Of a stretch of 64,000 nt of DNA, positions 24,994-33,472 are shown piece after piece. Made by a program: the position numbers and the translations under genes. Numbering within the stretch: the stretch's first letter is position 1; each line of letters begins with the position of its first letter. This DNA is from Mycoavidus cysteinexigens (GTDB lineage Bacteria; Pseudomonadota; Gammaproteobacteria; Burkholderiales; Burkholderiaceae): positions 1,922,001-1,986,000 of the forward strand of contig NZ_AP018150.1 of NCBI RefSeq assembly GCF_003966915.1, in the 5' to 3' direction. Under the pieces are notes generated by a model, which ran no database searches, had not been told where the DNA came from, and saw only the letters and a program-made list of their open reading frames with translations.

Positions 24994-27900
24994 CTACTTT
25001 GATTTTAGCACTTTCTTTAAACCTCTCTTTATAAATGATTTACTTTGCTCTATCACATCACCTGTTAGTGCCCAATGCGGCTTTAAGAGTTCCTCGTTCT
25101 CCACACTTAAGCCTCGCATTTCTTCTATTGCTCCACGCTGTTTTAAAAGCCGCACATTCCTCTCGCTTAAGCTTTGCACCCCTTCTATCTGCATATTCCT
25201 CAAGTTCAGCACTTCATGCCTCGGATTACCCCAGCACAGTTTCGCTTGATACCCTGATCCTTCTTTTTTGAGCTCCCATTGCCGCACTGACTTATCTCGG
25301 CCACCCGTCGCCAAATACTGTTGTCCATTCAGAACTGTCCAGGCAATACTAGAAACTTGCCAACTAAAATCTTCAATGATTTTTAGACAATTCCCCGAGA
25401 CAACTTCCCACAGCCACACTGTTTTATCAGAACTGACCGAGGCAAGCTGCGATCCGCTCGGTGAATACGCCACGCTATCAACAAAGTCAGTATGATTTAA
25501 CGTACGCACAGCCACTCCGCTTTTCACATCCCACAGTCGCACCGTTTTATCATAACTGCCCGAGGCGAGCTGCGATCCGCTCGGTGAATACACCACACTA
25601 TAAATCCACCCGGTATGTCCTCTTAAGGTGCGCACAGTCACTCCGCTTTGCACGTCCCACAGACGCACCGTCCTGTCATTACTGCCAGAGGCGAGCTGCA
25701 AACCGCTCGGCGAATACACCACACTAGTAACAACTTCTGCATGGCCTTCTAAGGTACGCACAGCCTCTCCGCTTTGCGCGTCCCATAGACGTACCGTTTT
25801 GTCAGCACTGCCCGAGGCGAGCTGCACTCCGCTCGGTGAATATACTACGCTCCTAACACCACTGGTATGACCCTCTATGATGCGCACAGCCGTGCCGCTT
25901 TCCGCATCCCACAGACGTACCGTGTTGTCAGCACTACCTGAGGCAAGCTGCGTACTGCTCGGCGAATACGCCACGCTAATAACAGCGCTTGTATGTCCTT
26001 CTAAGGTGCGTTCAGCTGCTCCGCTTCGCGCGTCCCACAGACGCACCGTTTTGTCAGCACTGCCCGAGGCGATCCGAAAACCGCTTGGCGAATATGCCAC
26101 GCTTTTAACAATGGAAGTATGGCCATCTAAGATATGCACAGCCGCGCCGCTTTGCGCGTCCCACAGACGAACTGTATTGTCCCAACTGCTCGAGGCACGC
26201 TGCGCGCCACTCGGCAAATACACCACGCTACTAACAGGGTAAGTATGGCCTTCTAAGGTGTGCTCAGCCGTGCCGCGTTTCGCGTCCCACAGACGCACTG
26301 TCTCGTCATCACTGCGCGAGGCGAGTTGCGCTCCGGTCGGCGAATACACCAAGCTTCTAACAGCGTCGAGATGGCCTTCTAAAGTGTATTCAGCCGCGCC
26401 GCTTTCCGCATCCCACAGACATACCGTCCAGTCATAACTCCCCGAGGCGAGCTGCAAACCACTCGGCGAATACACCACGCTACTAATAGCCTCGTTATGC
26501 CCTTCTAAAGTGTGCGCAGCCGCGCCGCTTTCTACGTCCCATAGTCGCACCGTGTCGTCATCACTGCCCGAGGCAAGTTGCGCTCCGCTCGGCGAATACG
26601 CCACGCTATTAACACAGGAATTATGGCCTTCTAAAGTGTGCACAGCAACTCCGCTTTCCGCGTCCCACAGACGTACCGTAGCATCCCAACTGCCCGAAGC
26701 GATCTGCGTTCCGCTCGGCGAATACACCACCGTAGTAACAATGTTGGTATGGCCTTCTAAGGTATGCTCAGCCGTGCCGCGTTTCGCATCCCACAGACGC
26801 ACCGTCTTGTCATTACTGTGCGAGGCGAGCTGCGCTCCACTCGGCGAATACACCAAGCTTCTAACAGTGGCGATATGGCCTTCTAAAGTGTGCACAGATG
26901 CGCCACTTTCCACATCCCACAGACGCACCGTCCCGTCAACACTCCCCGAGGCGAGCTGCAAACCGCTCGGCGAATACACCACGCTCCAAACAGAGCGAGT
27001 ATGGCCTTTTAAGGTGTGCACCGCCGCGCCGCTTTGCGCATCCCACAGACGTACCGTCCAATCATCACTCCCCGAGGCGAGCTGCAAACCGCTCGGCGAA
27101 TACACCACGCTCATAACACGGGAGGTATGGCCTTCTGAGGTGTGGATTGTTGCCCAGTTTGACGTATCATGCACACGAATCACGCCGTTATCAAAGCCCA
27201 TCGCACAGGTTTTACCATCCGGCGAATAGGTACAGGAAAATACCTCACTCTCTTCCTGCAAATACACCCATTCGCCGAACTGCACATCGGTCATCTGCGC
27301 TCCTCTTAAATTCGCCTGCCGTAGCCAGCTCGTGTGAAACTTAACCTTTCTTAGATCCGCTCCTTGTAATTGCGCTGAATCGAATACACCATTACTCAAA
27401 TCCGCTTCTGGTATCCGGATTCCATTTAAATCCGCACTGTTAAATTGTATCCCGGCTCTGACCAATACCGTCATCGAATTCGCCGCCCCTACCATTACAG
27501 AAATATTTGGGTTTTTAGAGGCTTCTATCCACGCGTGAAGATAGGCCTTAAACTGCGCTCGTTCTTTAACCCGCTCCACAAGAAAATCTAAAATAACCGG
27601 CTCTTTAACCAAAGAAAGCTGATTAATTACATCTTTTGGATAGGATTCCGTCACCTTAAAATCAGGACCGCAAATCGCTCGAGCCACTAAATATTCCTGA
27701 ATCGATTTATGGATAAAACGATAGTGTTGTCCTTGGTGAATCAGCGGTGCATTGAACAGTAATAAACGTTTTTCTGCATCCTTTTCATTAAAGTACTTCC
27801 CCCAGGCTTTTGGAATAATCTCTTCTTTTTCAGGGTCATAGAAAGCCTGTACAAGGTGTTTTTGAGTTAGAGCAATCGCCATCTCTTGGCTCGCCTTTAG

Positions 27901-29103
27901 CCCTTTTGCAACCAGATGTTGCCCCAACTTACTTCGTGCTTTTTTCTCTTCATCGGTTAAAGTAATATGCAGCAACCGCTCTTCTGATCGATTCCACCAA
28001 CGCGATATAAATTCGTCGTATAGTGCAATACGAGTCATCGGCGCTGACCCGCTTTCGGCCAAATCGGGTAAAAGATCAAGCGCCATCCGCAGTAAAAATG
28101 GACGGCGGATCGCTTCTTTTAACGTCGGTAAATTATTTAAGGCGTCCTGGTATCGTTTTAGATTCCATCCAGTGCGTTGGGTATGTTGAATATATTTTTG
28201 TATATAGGCGGTGATCCAATCATCTGAAATCGTAGAAAGCCAATATTCTTGTAAAACAGAAGTCTGCCCCCGTTTCTGAAATTGACTACGATAGTTTCCT
28301 CCGAGATACTCGGGGCGTGAACTAATAATAACTTGAGCATTCTTCCAGTGATCGAGCTTATTCTCAGTATAAAAGGCTTGTGTACGATCTTGAATTTCAT
28401 CAAAACCGTCTAGAATAAAAACCAGACGTTTTGCTTTTCTAAGCCCAGTAATCGCTTCTGGCGAAAACTCTTGTTCCAGTAAATAGCTCTCTATTAAATC
28501 CTTACAAGACGGCGTATGTTCAGCAAGTGCAATAAAAACCGGGATAGGGGTAGTAGAGGATTGTTGATACTCATCCCATAGCATGCGCGTTAAATGTCTA
28601 TTAAAGGTGGATTTACCTGAGCCCGCCTCTCCAAGTAGCAAAAGTACTTTTTTGCTAGACGATAAAAATTCGCGTACTTTATCAATGAGTGGAAAGATAA
28701 TTTTACTATCCGCCGTTTCTTGTCCTTCAGAAGGAATATATAGCTTGAGACCGTCTCTTACTTCATCAATTTCTTCGAGCACATTAAGGTAGGCAGTCCT
28801 TAGCTCTTCAATATGCGTGCCTAATTGAGCCAAGGGCTTATAACGCGCGGCCTCTGCATGGCCATTCAACTTTTCAAATACTAACTTGGCATTTGAATCT
28901 GAAGCCGTTAAGGCAATGTACGTTGTAAATACATTGTTATCTCCAGAGGCTTGATTGCTCACCAAACAATTTTCGCTGGCTTGCACAATGGTCTGTCCCT
29001 CTCCGCTCGCTTGCTCATGAATTGCTTCAACCCGTGTCAGCAGATTGGACCGAGTCGAAGCGTTGGAGATATGGGGGACATTTGAACCTGAAATTGACAA
29101 CAT
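24994..29103 (-). CDS. NACHT - pentapeptide - WD40 NLR-like protein, 1369 aa
   Basis: Close paralogue of 7517-11464: the N-terminal third is almost residue-for-residue the same, including three QAS pseudo-repeats, P-loop GEAGSGKST near 158 and FILDGFDEI. Pentapeptide repeats (IRIPEADLSNGVF) precede about 16 WD40 units, with consensus SVVYSPSGxQLASGSxDxTVRLWDA. Units 3-4 and 7-8 form a duplicated block (both contain AKRGTAEHTLEGHT). One unit lacks a residue (RTLNHTDFV instead of xLxGHTxxV). The ATG is preceded by the same GAGGAGTAGTCAGCA as the paralogue, although here no upstream NLR gene remains: the region is a relic of an operon like 11471-16498 plus 7517-11464. Confidence 0.9.
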   Translation of the reverse strand: MLSISGSNVPHISNASTRSNLLTRVEAIHEQASGEGQTIVQASENCLVSNQASGDNNVFTTYIALTASDSNAKLVFEKLNGHAEAARYKPLAQLGTHIEELRTAYLNVLEEIDEVRDGLKLYIPSEGQETADSKIIFPLIDKVREFLSSSKKVLLLLGEAGSGKSTFNRHLTRMLWDEYQQSSTTPIPVFIALAEHTPSCKDLIESYLLEQEFSPEAITGLRKAKRLVFILDGFDEIQDRTQAFYTENKLDHWKNAQVIISSRPEYLGGNYRSQFQKRGQTSVLQEYWLSTISDDWITAYIQKYIQHTQRTGWNLKRYQDALNNLPTLKEAIRRPFLLRMALDLLPDLAESGSAPMTRIALYDEFISRWWNRSEERLLHITLTDEEKKARSKLGQHLVAKGLKASQEMAIALTQKHLVQAFYDPEKEEIIPKAWGKYFNEKDAEKRLLLFNAPLIHQGQHYRFIHKSIQEYLVARAICGPDFKVTESYPKDVINQLSLVKEPVILDFLVERVKERAQFKAYLHAWIEASKNPNISVMVGAANSMTVLVRAGIQFNSADLNGIRIPEADLSNGVFDSAQLQGADLRKVKFHTSWLRQANLRGAQMTDVQFGEWVYLQEESEVFSCTYSPDGKTCAMGFDNGVIRVHDTSNWATIHTSEGHTSRVMSVVYSPSGLQLASGSDDWTVRLWDAQSGAAVHTLKGHTRSVWSVVYSPSGLQLASGSVDGTVRLWDVESGASVHTLEGHIATVRSLVYSPSGAQLASHSNDKTVRLWDAKRGTAEHTLEGHTNIVTTVVYSPSGTQIASGSWDATVRLWDAESGVAVHTLEGHNSCVNSVAYSPSGAQLASGSDDDTVRLWDVESGAAAHTLEGHNEAISSVVYSPSGLQLASGSYDWTVCLWDAESGAAEYTLEGHLDAVRSLVYSPTGAQLASRSDDETVRLWDAKRGTAEHTLEGHTYPVSSVVYLPSGAQRASSSWDNTVRLWDAQSGAAVHILDGHTSIVKSVAYSPSGFRIASGSADKTVRLWDARSGAAERTLEGHTSAVISVAYSPSSTQLASGSADNTVRLWDAESGTAVRIIEGHTSGVRSVVYSPSGVQLASGSADKTVRLWDAQSGEAVRTLEGHAEVVTSVVYSPSGLQLASGSNDRTVRLWDVQSGVTVRTLRGHTGWIYSVVYSPSGSQLASGSYDKTVRLWDVKSGVAVRTLNHTDFVDSVAYSPSGSQLASVSSDKTVWLWEVVSGNCLKIIEDFSWQVSSIAWTVLNGQQYLATGGRDKSVRQWELKKEGSGYQAKLCWGNPRHEVLNLRNMQIEGVQSLSERNVRLLKQRGAIEEMRGLSVENEELLKPHWALTGDVIEQSKSFIKRGLKKVLKSK

Positions 29104-29110
29104 TGCTGAC

Positions 29111-29250
29111 TACTCCTCTTGTATCATTATTTCCGTGGTGGTTAGCTCCCATCACACGAAGTGAAGAGAGTTTGTTACTCCTCTTGTATCATTATTTCCG
29201 TGGTGGTTAGCTCCCATCACACGAAGTGAAGAGAGTTTGTTACTCCTCTT
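29111..29250. repeat. 65-bp direct tandem repeat, two copies plus 10 bp
   Basis: Copies start at 29111 and 29176, with a partial third at 29241 (TACTCCTCTT). Read on the minus strand, each unit contains ATGATACAAGAGGAGTA, which equals the last codons and stop region of the TIR-like NLR gene (C-terminus MIQEE-stop). The repeat therefore contains the 3' edge of a lost gene, apparently amplified next to the IS110 element. Confidence 0.85.
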
Positions 29251-29259
29251 AAGGCATAG

Positions 29260-29393
29260 ACCTTGTTATAAAGATCAAACCCTTCACTTCACTTCTCACC
29301 AACATAAAACTGAACGGTAGCCAAGGGTTCGACCCTGTATGCACAAGGATAGTGAGTGAGTTGGTAATTCTATTGTAAATTGAGAACATAAAG
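29260..29393 (+). ncRNA. Possible IS110 bridge RNA region
   Basis: In the IS110 group the non-coding left end encodes a structured bridge RNA that pairs with target and donor DNA. This stretch is the right size and position and contains a perfect hairpin AGGGT-TCG-ACCCT at 29324-29336. No promoter or guide loops could be confirmed by eye. Confidence 0.3.
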
Positions 29394-30380
29394 ATGTATT
29401 ACCTCGGAATCGATGTCGCCAAAGCCAAGCTGGATTGCTCGTTTTTACTGGATGAAACCGGTCTTAAACGTAAATCCAAAAAAGTAACCAATAGCCAAGC
29501 TGGGTTCAGTGAACTATTAACCTGGCTTGCCAAACAAGGTATTGAGCTTACGGAGCTTCACGTCACAATGGAAGCTACGGGGGGTTATCATGAGCAAGCC
29601 GCTCAAGCCTTACACGATGCAGGTGTTGCGGTTTCCATCGTCAATCCGGCCCAAATAAAGGCTTTAGGAAAGACCCTAGCCATACGGACTAAAACTGACG
29701 CAGTTGACAGTTTCTTGATCGCTCGTTTTGGCTTGCTATGCAAACCTGATGTTTGGGTTCCTTCAGCTCCAGAAGCAAGAGCGCTTAAAGCTTTGCTCGC
29801 CCGCCAGGAAGCTATTTCTGAAGACCTACAGCGTGAGCGTAATCGCCAAGAAAAAGCCAGCATTTCGACTACTCCAGAGCGTGTTCAGAAATCGCTTGAT
29901 GACAGCATTCATTTTCTGCAAACCCAGTTAAAACAACTTCAACAAGAGATCGATGATCATATCGACAAGCATCCTGCTTTGAGAGAAGACTTAGGTTTGC
30001 TAAAAAGCATTCGCGCGATTGGCCCACAAGTCGGCAAAGCGATGCTTTCTGTGATGCAAACCCATTCATTTAAAACGGCCGAACAACTCGCCGCTTACTT
30101 GGGCCTAGTGCCCGTAGAAAGACAATCCGGTTCCTCTGTATTGGGCCGCTCCCGACTTTCTAAAGCAGGTTCTCCTGAAATCCGCGCTAAGCTTTATATG
30201 GCCGCTGTTGTCGCTATACGCTATAACGCACACGTCAAAGCTCTATACGAACGTCTACGCGCGCGCGGTAAATCCGCTATGTCGGCTCTGGGCGCTTGCA
30301 TGAGAAAACTGGTTCACCTGTGTTTTGGCGTGCTTAAAACACGTATGCCTTACCAAGAAAATTATCGAAATATTGCTTGA
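29394..30380 (+). CDS. IS110-family transposase (DEDD), 328 aa
   Basis: The N-terminal RuvC-like domain has GIDVAKAKLD (first Asp), MEATGGYHE (Glu) and TKTDAVDSFLIARFG (Asp pair). The C-terminal transposase_20 part shows SIRAIGPQVGKAMLSVM, AAYLGLVPVERQSG and the Ser-containing GRSRLSKAGSPEIR. The protein is full length and appears intact, so the element may be active. It lies between the 65-bp repeat upstream of an NLR gene and an IS3 element, and probably caused loss of an upstream NLR gene here. Confidence 0.93.
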   Translation: MYYLGIDVAKAKLDCSFLLDETGLKRKSKKVTNSQAGFSELLTWLAKQGIELTELHVTMEATGGYHEQAAQALHDAGVAVSIVNPAQIKALGKTLAIRTKTDAVDSFLIARFGLLCKPDVWVPSAPEARALKALLARQEAISEDLQRERNRQEKASISTTPERVQKSLDDSIHFLQTQLKQLQQEIDDHIDKHPALREDLGLLKSIRAIGPQVGKAMLSVMQTHSFKTAEQLAAYLGLVPVERQSGSSVLGRSRLSKAGSPEIRAKLYMAAVVAIRYNAHVKALYERLRARGKSAMSALGACMRKLVHLCFGVLKTRMPYQENYRNIA

Positions 30381-30582
30381 CTTGGAAGACGGTATCTCTA
30401 TATTTTGTGTTTACTTATCTCTGAAGACACCAGTTAACAATCTGGCTTTCACGAAATAAAACTCAAGGCTTCGAGCTGGCGCTTAGGCAATACCAAAATC
30501 TCGTCGAGTCACCCGAGGGAACCGCCCCCTGATGTTGACCACTTTTCACGGACACCCTTAAACTATCAAAAAGGAGTCTGTA

Positions 30583-30906
30583 ATGCGTAAAAGCAAAGCG
30601 CCATATCCATCGGCCTTTCGTCAACAAATCGTAGAGCTTGTGCAAGCAGGTAAGAGCGCTAAAGAGCTATCTAAAGAGTTCGGATGCTGCACTAAAACAA
30701 TCTTGAGTTGGGTCGCCCAAGCCTCAATAGCTCAAGCCCCTAAATCATCGATCAAGGTGGGCCTAACTACGGCAGAGGGAGAAGAGCTCAGTCGCTTACG
30801 GCGTCAAGTACGACAGCTTCAAATGGAGCGCGATATCTTGGCAAAGGCTACGGCCTGGTTTGCCGCAAAAGGCGAGAAGATATCTACCCCCTCTTCGAGC
30901 TCATGA
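30583..30906 (+). CDS. IS3-family OrfA, 107 aa
   Basis: AYPSAFRQQIVELVQAGKSAKELSKEFGC-type HTH followed by SRLRRQVRQLQMERDILAKA, the leucine-zipper end typical of OrfA. It overlaps OrfB by 4 bp (30903-30906), where programmed -1 frameshifting would make the OrfAB transposase. AAGGAG precedes the ATG. Confidence 0.92.
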   Translation: MRKSKAPYPSAFRQQIVELVQAGKSAKELSKEFGCCTKTILSWVAQASIAQAPKSSIKVGLTTAEGEELSRLRRQVRQLQMERDILAKATAWFAAKGEKISTPSSSS

Positions 30907-31868
30907 TGGCGAATCAGGCCGAATTCCCCGTGCAGGTGCTGTGCCGAGTGTTAAAAGTTTCGCGTAGTGCGTATTACGCTTGGAGTCAGCGTAAACCGAG
31001 TGCTCGTCAACAAGAAAATACGCAGCTGATAGAAGAGATTCGCATCATTCATGCTGAGTCAGATGCGACGTATGGAATGCCCCGTATTCGAGCTGAGCTG
31101 ATGGAGCAAGGCTGGGCCGTTAGCCGTCGCCGAGTAGCAAGGCTGATGCGCCTTCAGGGCCTACGTGGCGTGTGCCGTCGTCGCTATCAAGTGACCACTC
31201 GGCGTGACTTACGGCAGCCGCCCGCACCTGATCTGGTGAAGCGTCAATTTGTTGCTGATGAGCCGAATCAGCTATGGGTGGCGGATGCTACGTTTGTGCC
31301 GACTGGAGCTGGCTTTATCTATCTGGCCATTGTCTTGGATGTGTGGAGTCGACGTGTCGTGGGCTGGGCCATTGGCGAGTCTCTCGTTACAGAGCTGATG
31401 CTCGACGCTTTGAATATGGCACTTGAACAACGTCAGCCTGAGAATGTGATTCATCATAGCGACCAGGGCTGTCAATACACCAGTTTTGCCTTTAGCAATC
31501 GCTGCAAGGCAGCGGGCGTGAAACTGTCTATGGGCAGCGTTGGTGATGCCTACGACAATGCGATGGCAGAGAGCTTCTTTGCCAGTCTTGAGTGCGAATT
31601 GCTGGATCGGCGTAGCTTTAAAAGTAAGTCTGACGCTCGCTTAGCTGTATTTACGTGGATTGAGGCTTGGTATAACCCTAAACGTAGGCATTCCTCTCTT
31701 GATTACGTTTCACCGATTCATTTTGAAAGGAAACATTTGCAAAAAAACGACATTCAGCCTGATGACTCTCTATACGAGTCAGAGGGTCTGATACTGGGCA
31801 CAATGGATTCTGTTTTACCTAGTATTCATGCCGACTTACAAAACAATTTCATCTCTGTTTCCAATTGA
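30903..31868 (+). CDS. IS3-family OrfB transposase, 321 aa
   Basis: Has an HTH_21 region (YGMPRIRAELMEQGW) and a full DDE integrase core: Asp in VADATFVPTG, Asp in HHSDQGCQYTS and Glu in NAMAESFFASLE, ending with YNPKRRHSSLDYVSP. About 45 extra residues follow the usual end, up to the inverted repeat. The element looks competent for transposition. Confidence 0.92.
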   Translation: MMANQAEFPVQVLCRVLKVSRSAYYAWSQRKPSARQQENTQLIEEIRIIHAESDATYGMPRIRAELMEQGWAVSRRRVARLMRLQGLRGVCRRRYQVTTRRDLRQPPAPDLVKRQFVADEPNQLWVADATFVPTGAGFIYLAIVLDVWSRRVVGWAIGESLVTELMLDALNMALEQRQPENVIHHSDQGCQYTSFAFSNRCKAAGVKLSMGSVGDAYDNAMAESFFASLECELLDRRSFKSKSDARLAVFTWIEAWYNPKRRHSSLDYVSPIHFERKHLQKNDIQPDDSLYESEGLILGTMDSVLPSIHADLQNNFISVSN

Positions 31869-31927
31869 TTTATGGAAACCCTTTACTGTCCGTGAGAAGG
31901 GGGCAACATCACCCTCAGGTGCTCACA

Positions 31928-31961
31928 GAACCGCACGTGAGACTCTCGCCTCATACGGCTC
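31928..31961 (-). ncRNA. Group II intron domain V
   Basis: On the minus strand GAGCCGTATGAGGCGAGAGT... folds back on ...CTCACGTGCGGTTC as the 34-nt catalytic hairpin. The AGCCGUAU and ACGGUUC-type ends are the conserved hallmarks of bacterial group II domain V. Confidence 0.8.
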
Positions 31962-31964
31962 CTG

Positions 31965-32411
31965 TCATCCAACCCTACTTCCCCCTGCCTGCCAGTAGTG
32001 AAACATCCGTGGATACTCATTCTTCATCTTGCGGAGCCATTCCATACTGCGTCGCTTGTGACGCAGCAGTGTTTTGTATTTCCTTCTGGCCCATTGCTCA
32101 AACCGTTGATCCAGATATCGGACTAGCTTGCGCATTGCCGTTTGATAAAATGCCCCATAGTAGTTCCACCACCCTCGGGTCGTTGAGTTGCATTGCTGCG
32201 CCAAATCAGCAAGCGTTTTCAGCGTTTGTCGATGAAGCTTCCATCCTCGCACGGTCTGCCGCATGTGTTTCATGGCATCATTGCTCACTCCCGGCAGGAA
32301 ACTAGTAAATATCTTGCCTTGTTTGCTCTGAGCCTTCCTCCGCCTGAACGTAAAACCGAGGAATGTGAATTGCACATGCGGACAGGCTCGTTTTGGGTAG
32401 AAGTTTATTAA
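31965..32411 (-). pseudogene. Group II intron maturase, C-terminal fragment
   Basis: Frame FYPKRACPHVQFTFLGFTFRRRK, then FLPGVSNDAMKHMRQTVRGW and NSTTRGWWNYYGAFYQTAM, up to KTLLRHKRRSMEWLRKM. This is the X/GIIM domain of LtrA-like proteins. The catalytic YADD part is absent upstream of about 32411. Confidence 0.85.
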
Positions 32412-33031
32412 AGGTGCTGTGCGCTTTGTCGACTAAGCGTTGCGCTTCAGAAAAATACTTTTTTTGGTGCTGCTGGTCGGCCCGATTTAAATAGTCGGTG
32501 CTTTTTTAATGTAATAATGAGCGTCGTGGCCCAACACGGTGCGCTTGAAACTGGAAACTGCCGATATTGTTGATGTCATGGTCTTTATGCGTTTTCTCAG
32601 CATTCAGCATCTAGGGGAGGTAAAGCGCCCCGCCTCTGGCTGACCGATTCAGTCCGCATCCTCGTTGTACGGTCAACGCTCTATGCTCACCTGATGGACA
32701 TAGAACCCCTCAGCGCCATTCAACTGCGCATTTTTACTTCGACTTCTTTTTGCTGAGCTGATTCTAGCAGCCTTTTTAACAATAGAGTGAACTAACTAAT
32801 TTTCGAGGTCACAGTATTTTTTATTTCAACACAGCAATTTTTTCATGAAAAAGTCTGACCTTTATTTCGGCTTTTATTCCAATCGTTTTAAAAAGACAAT
32901 AGTGAGTTCAATATGAGCAAATCACGACCTGCTAGATAGTGATATTTGCCGCCTAAAATTGCAGTTAATTTCTAAGTTATTTTTATCTTGATGAAAATTA
33001 AGGCTGAACCACTAAATTGTAAAATTCCAAA
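32412..33031. other. Non-coding debris upstream of att
   Basis: No intact gene. A short minus-strand stretch (about 32405-32505) reads KSTDYLNRADQQHQKKYF in frame, a helical fragment I do not recognise. The rest is AT-rich and leads into the att copy. Confidence 0.45.
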
Positions 33032-33126
33032 ATCCGTTGTAAAGTTTCGATTCAAAAACCTCGCAAAGCCTTATGTGGTGGGGTGACCGACGGGGCTCGA
33101 ACCCGCGACAACTGGAATCACAATCC
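33032..33126 (-). other. Prophage att copy with 3' half of tRNA-His
   Basis: 48 bp (33079-33126) are identical to 16970-17017: anticodon arm with GTG, T arm, acceptor 3' strand and CCA of tRNA-His, minus strand. The tRNA 5' half is missing. It forms the boundary of the prophage that begins with the NLR cargo gene at 33473. Confidence 0.85.
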
Positions 33127-33472
33127 GGACGGCAAAACGCACTTTATCTTTATAAATCAATAATTTAATAAAAATAATTGTCAATAATATTGCAGAATAA
33201 CGCTCTGTGTTTATAAGCATTTACGGGATGTCATTGACAAAAATCTGCTTGTATTTTTTTCTTGATAAAACTATGGTTTCCACCCAGATGTGTCATTAAC
33301 GCTCATGCTGTATGGTGATTTTGGGGCAACCTTAAAATTAAAATGCGGCAATATCGTTTTCGAATGCTTCAGCATTTCTTAGCCTATACTGATTTTGGGA
33401 AGGCTGGTTTTTTTAGCAAAAGCTCGGTGGGCCCTTTTACAACTCGTTCAAAATAAAAGAGAGGTAAAAACT
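33127..33472. other. AT-rich leader between att and NLR gene
   Basis: No gene. It should carry the promoter for the plus-strand NLR gene. The first about 140 bp is homologous to 17018-17160. Confidence 0.5.

Larger units (their letters stand above)
29251..30460 (+). mobile_element. IS110-family element (ends not resolved)
   Basis: Contains the transposase at 29394-30380 with about 140 bp upstream and about 80 bp downstream non-coding DNA. IS110 elements lack long terminal inverted repeats, so the exact ends cannot be set by eye. Confidence 0.55.
30530..31911 (+). mobile_element. Complete IS3-family element
   Basis: Imperfect terminal inverted repeats start TGATGTTGACCACTTTTCAC at 30530 and, reversed, TGATGTTGCCCCCTTCTCAC ending at 31911. 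CCC flanks both sides (30527-30529 and 31912-31914), fitting a 3-bp target duplication. OrfA and OrfB are both intact. It is inserted at the 3' end of a group II intron remnant. Confidence 0.9.
31912..32411 (-). mobile_element. Group II intron, 3' fragment
   Basis: Minus strand: the C-terminal part of the intron-encoded reverse transcriptase/maturase, followed by domain V RNA. The 5' ribozyme domains and most of the reverse transcriptase are missing, and the 3' end is interrupted by the IS3 element at 31911. Confidence 0.8.

Noticed and set aside
32412-32800. Further IS or gene in the debris upstream of att
   Set aside because: Short open stretches only, none with recognisable motifs or start; described as debris.
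33079-33126. tRNA-His gene
   Set aside because: Only the 3' half is present, here and at 16970-17017; no D arm or 5' acceptor strand. Reported as att copies.
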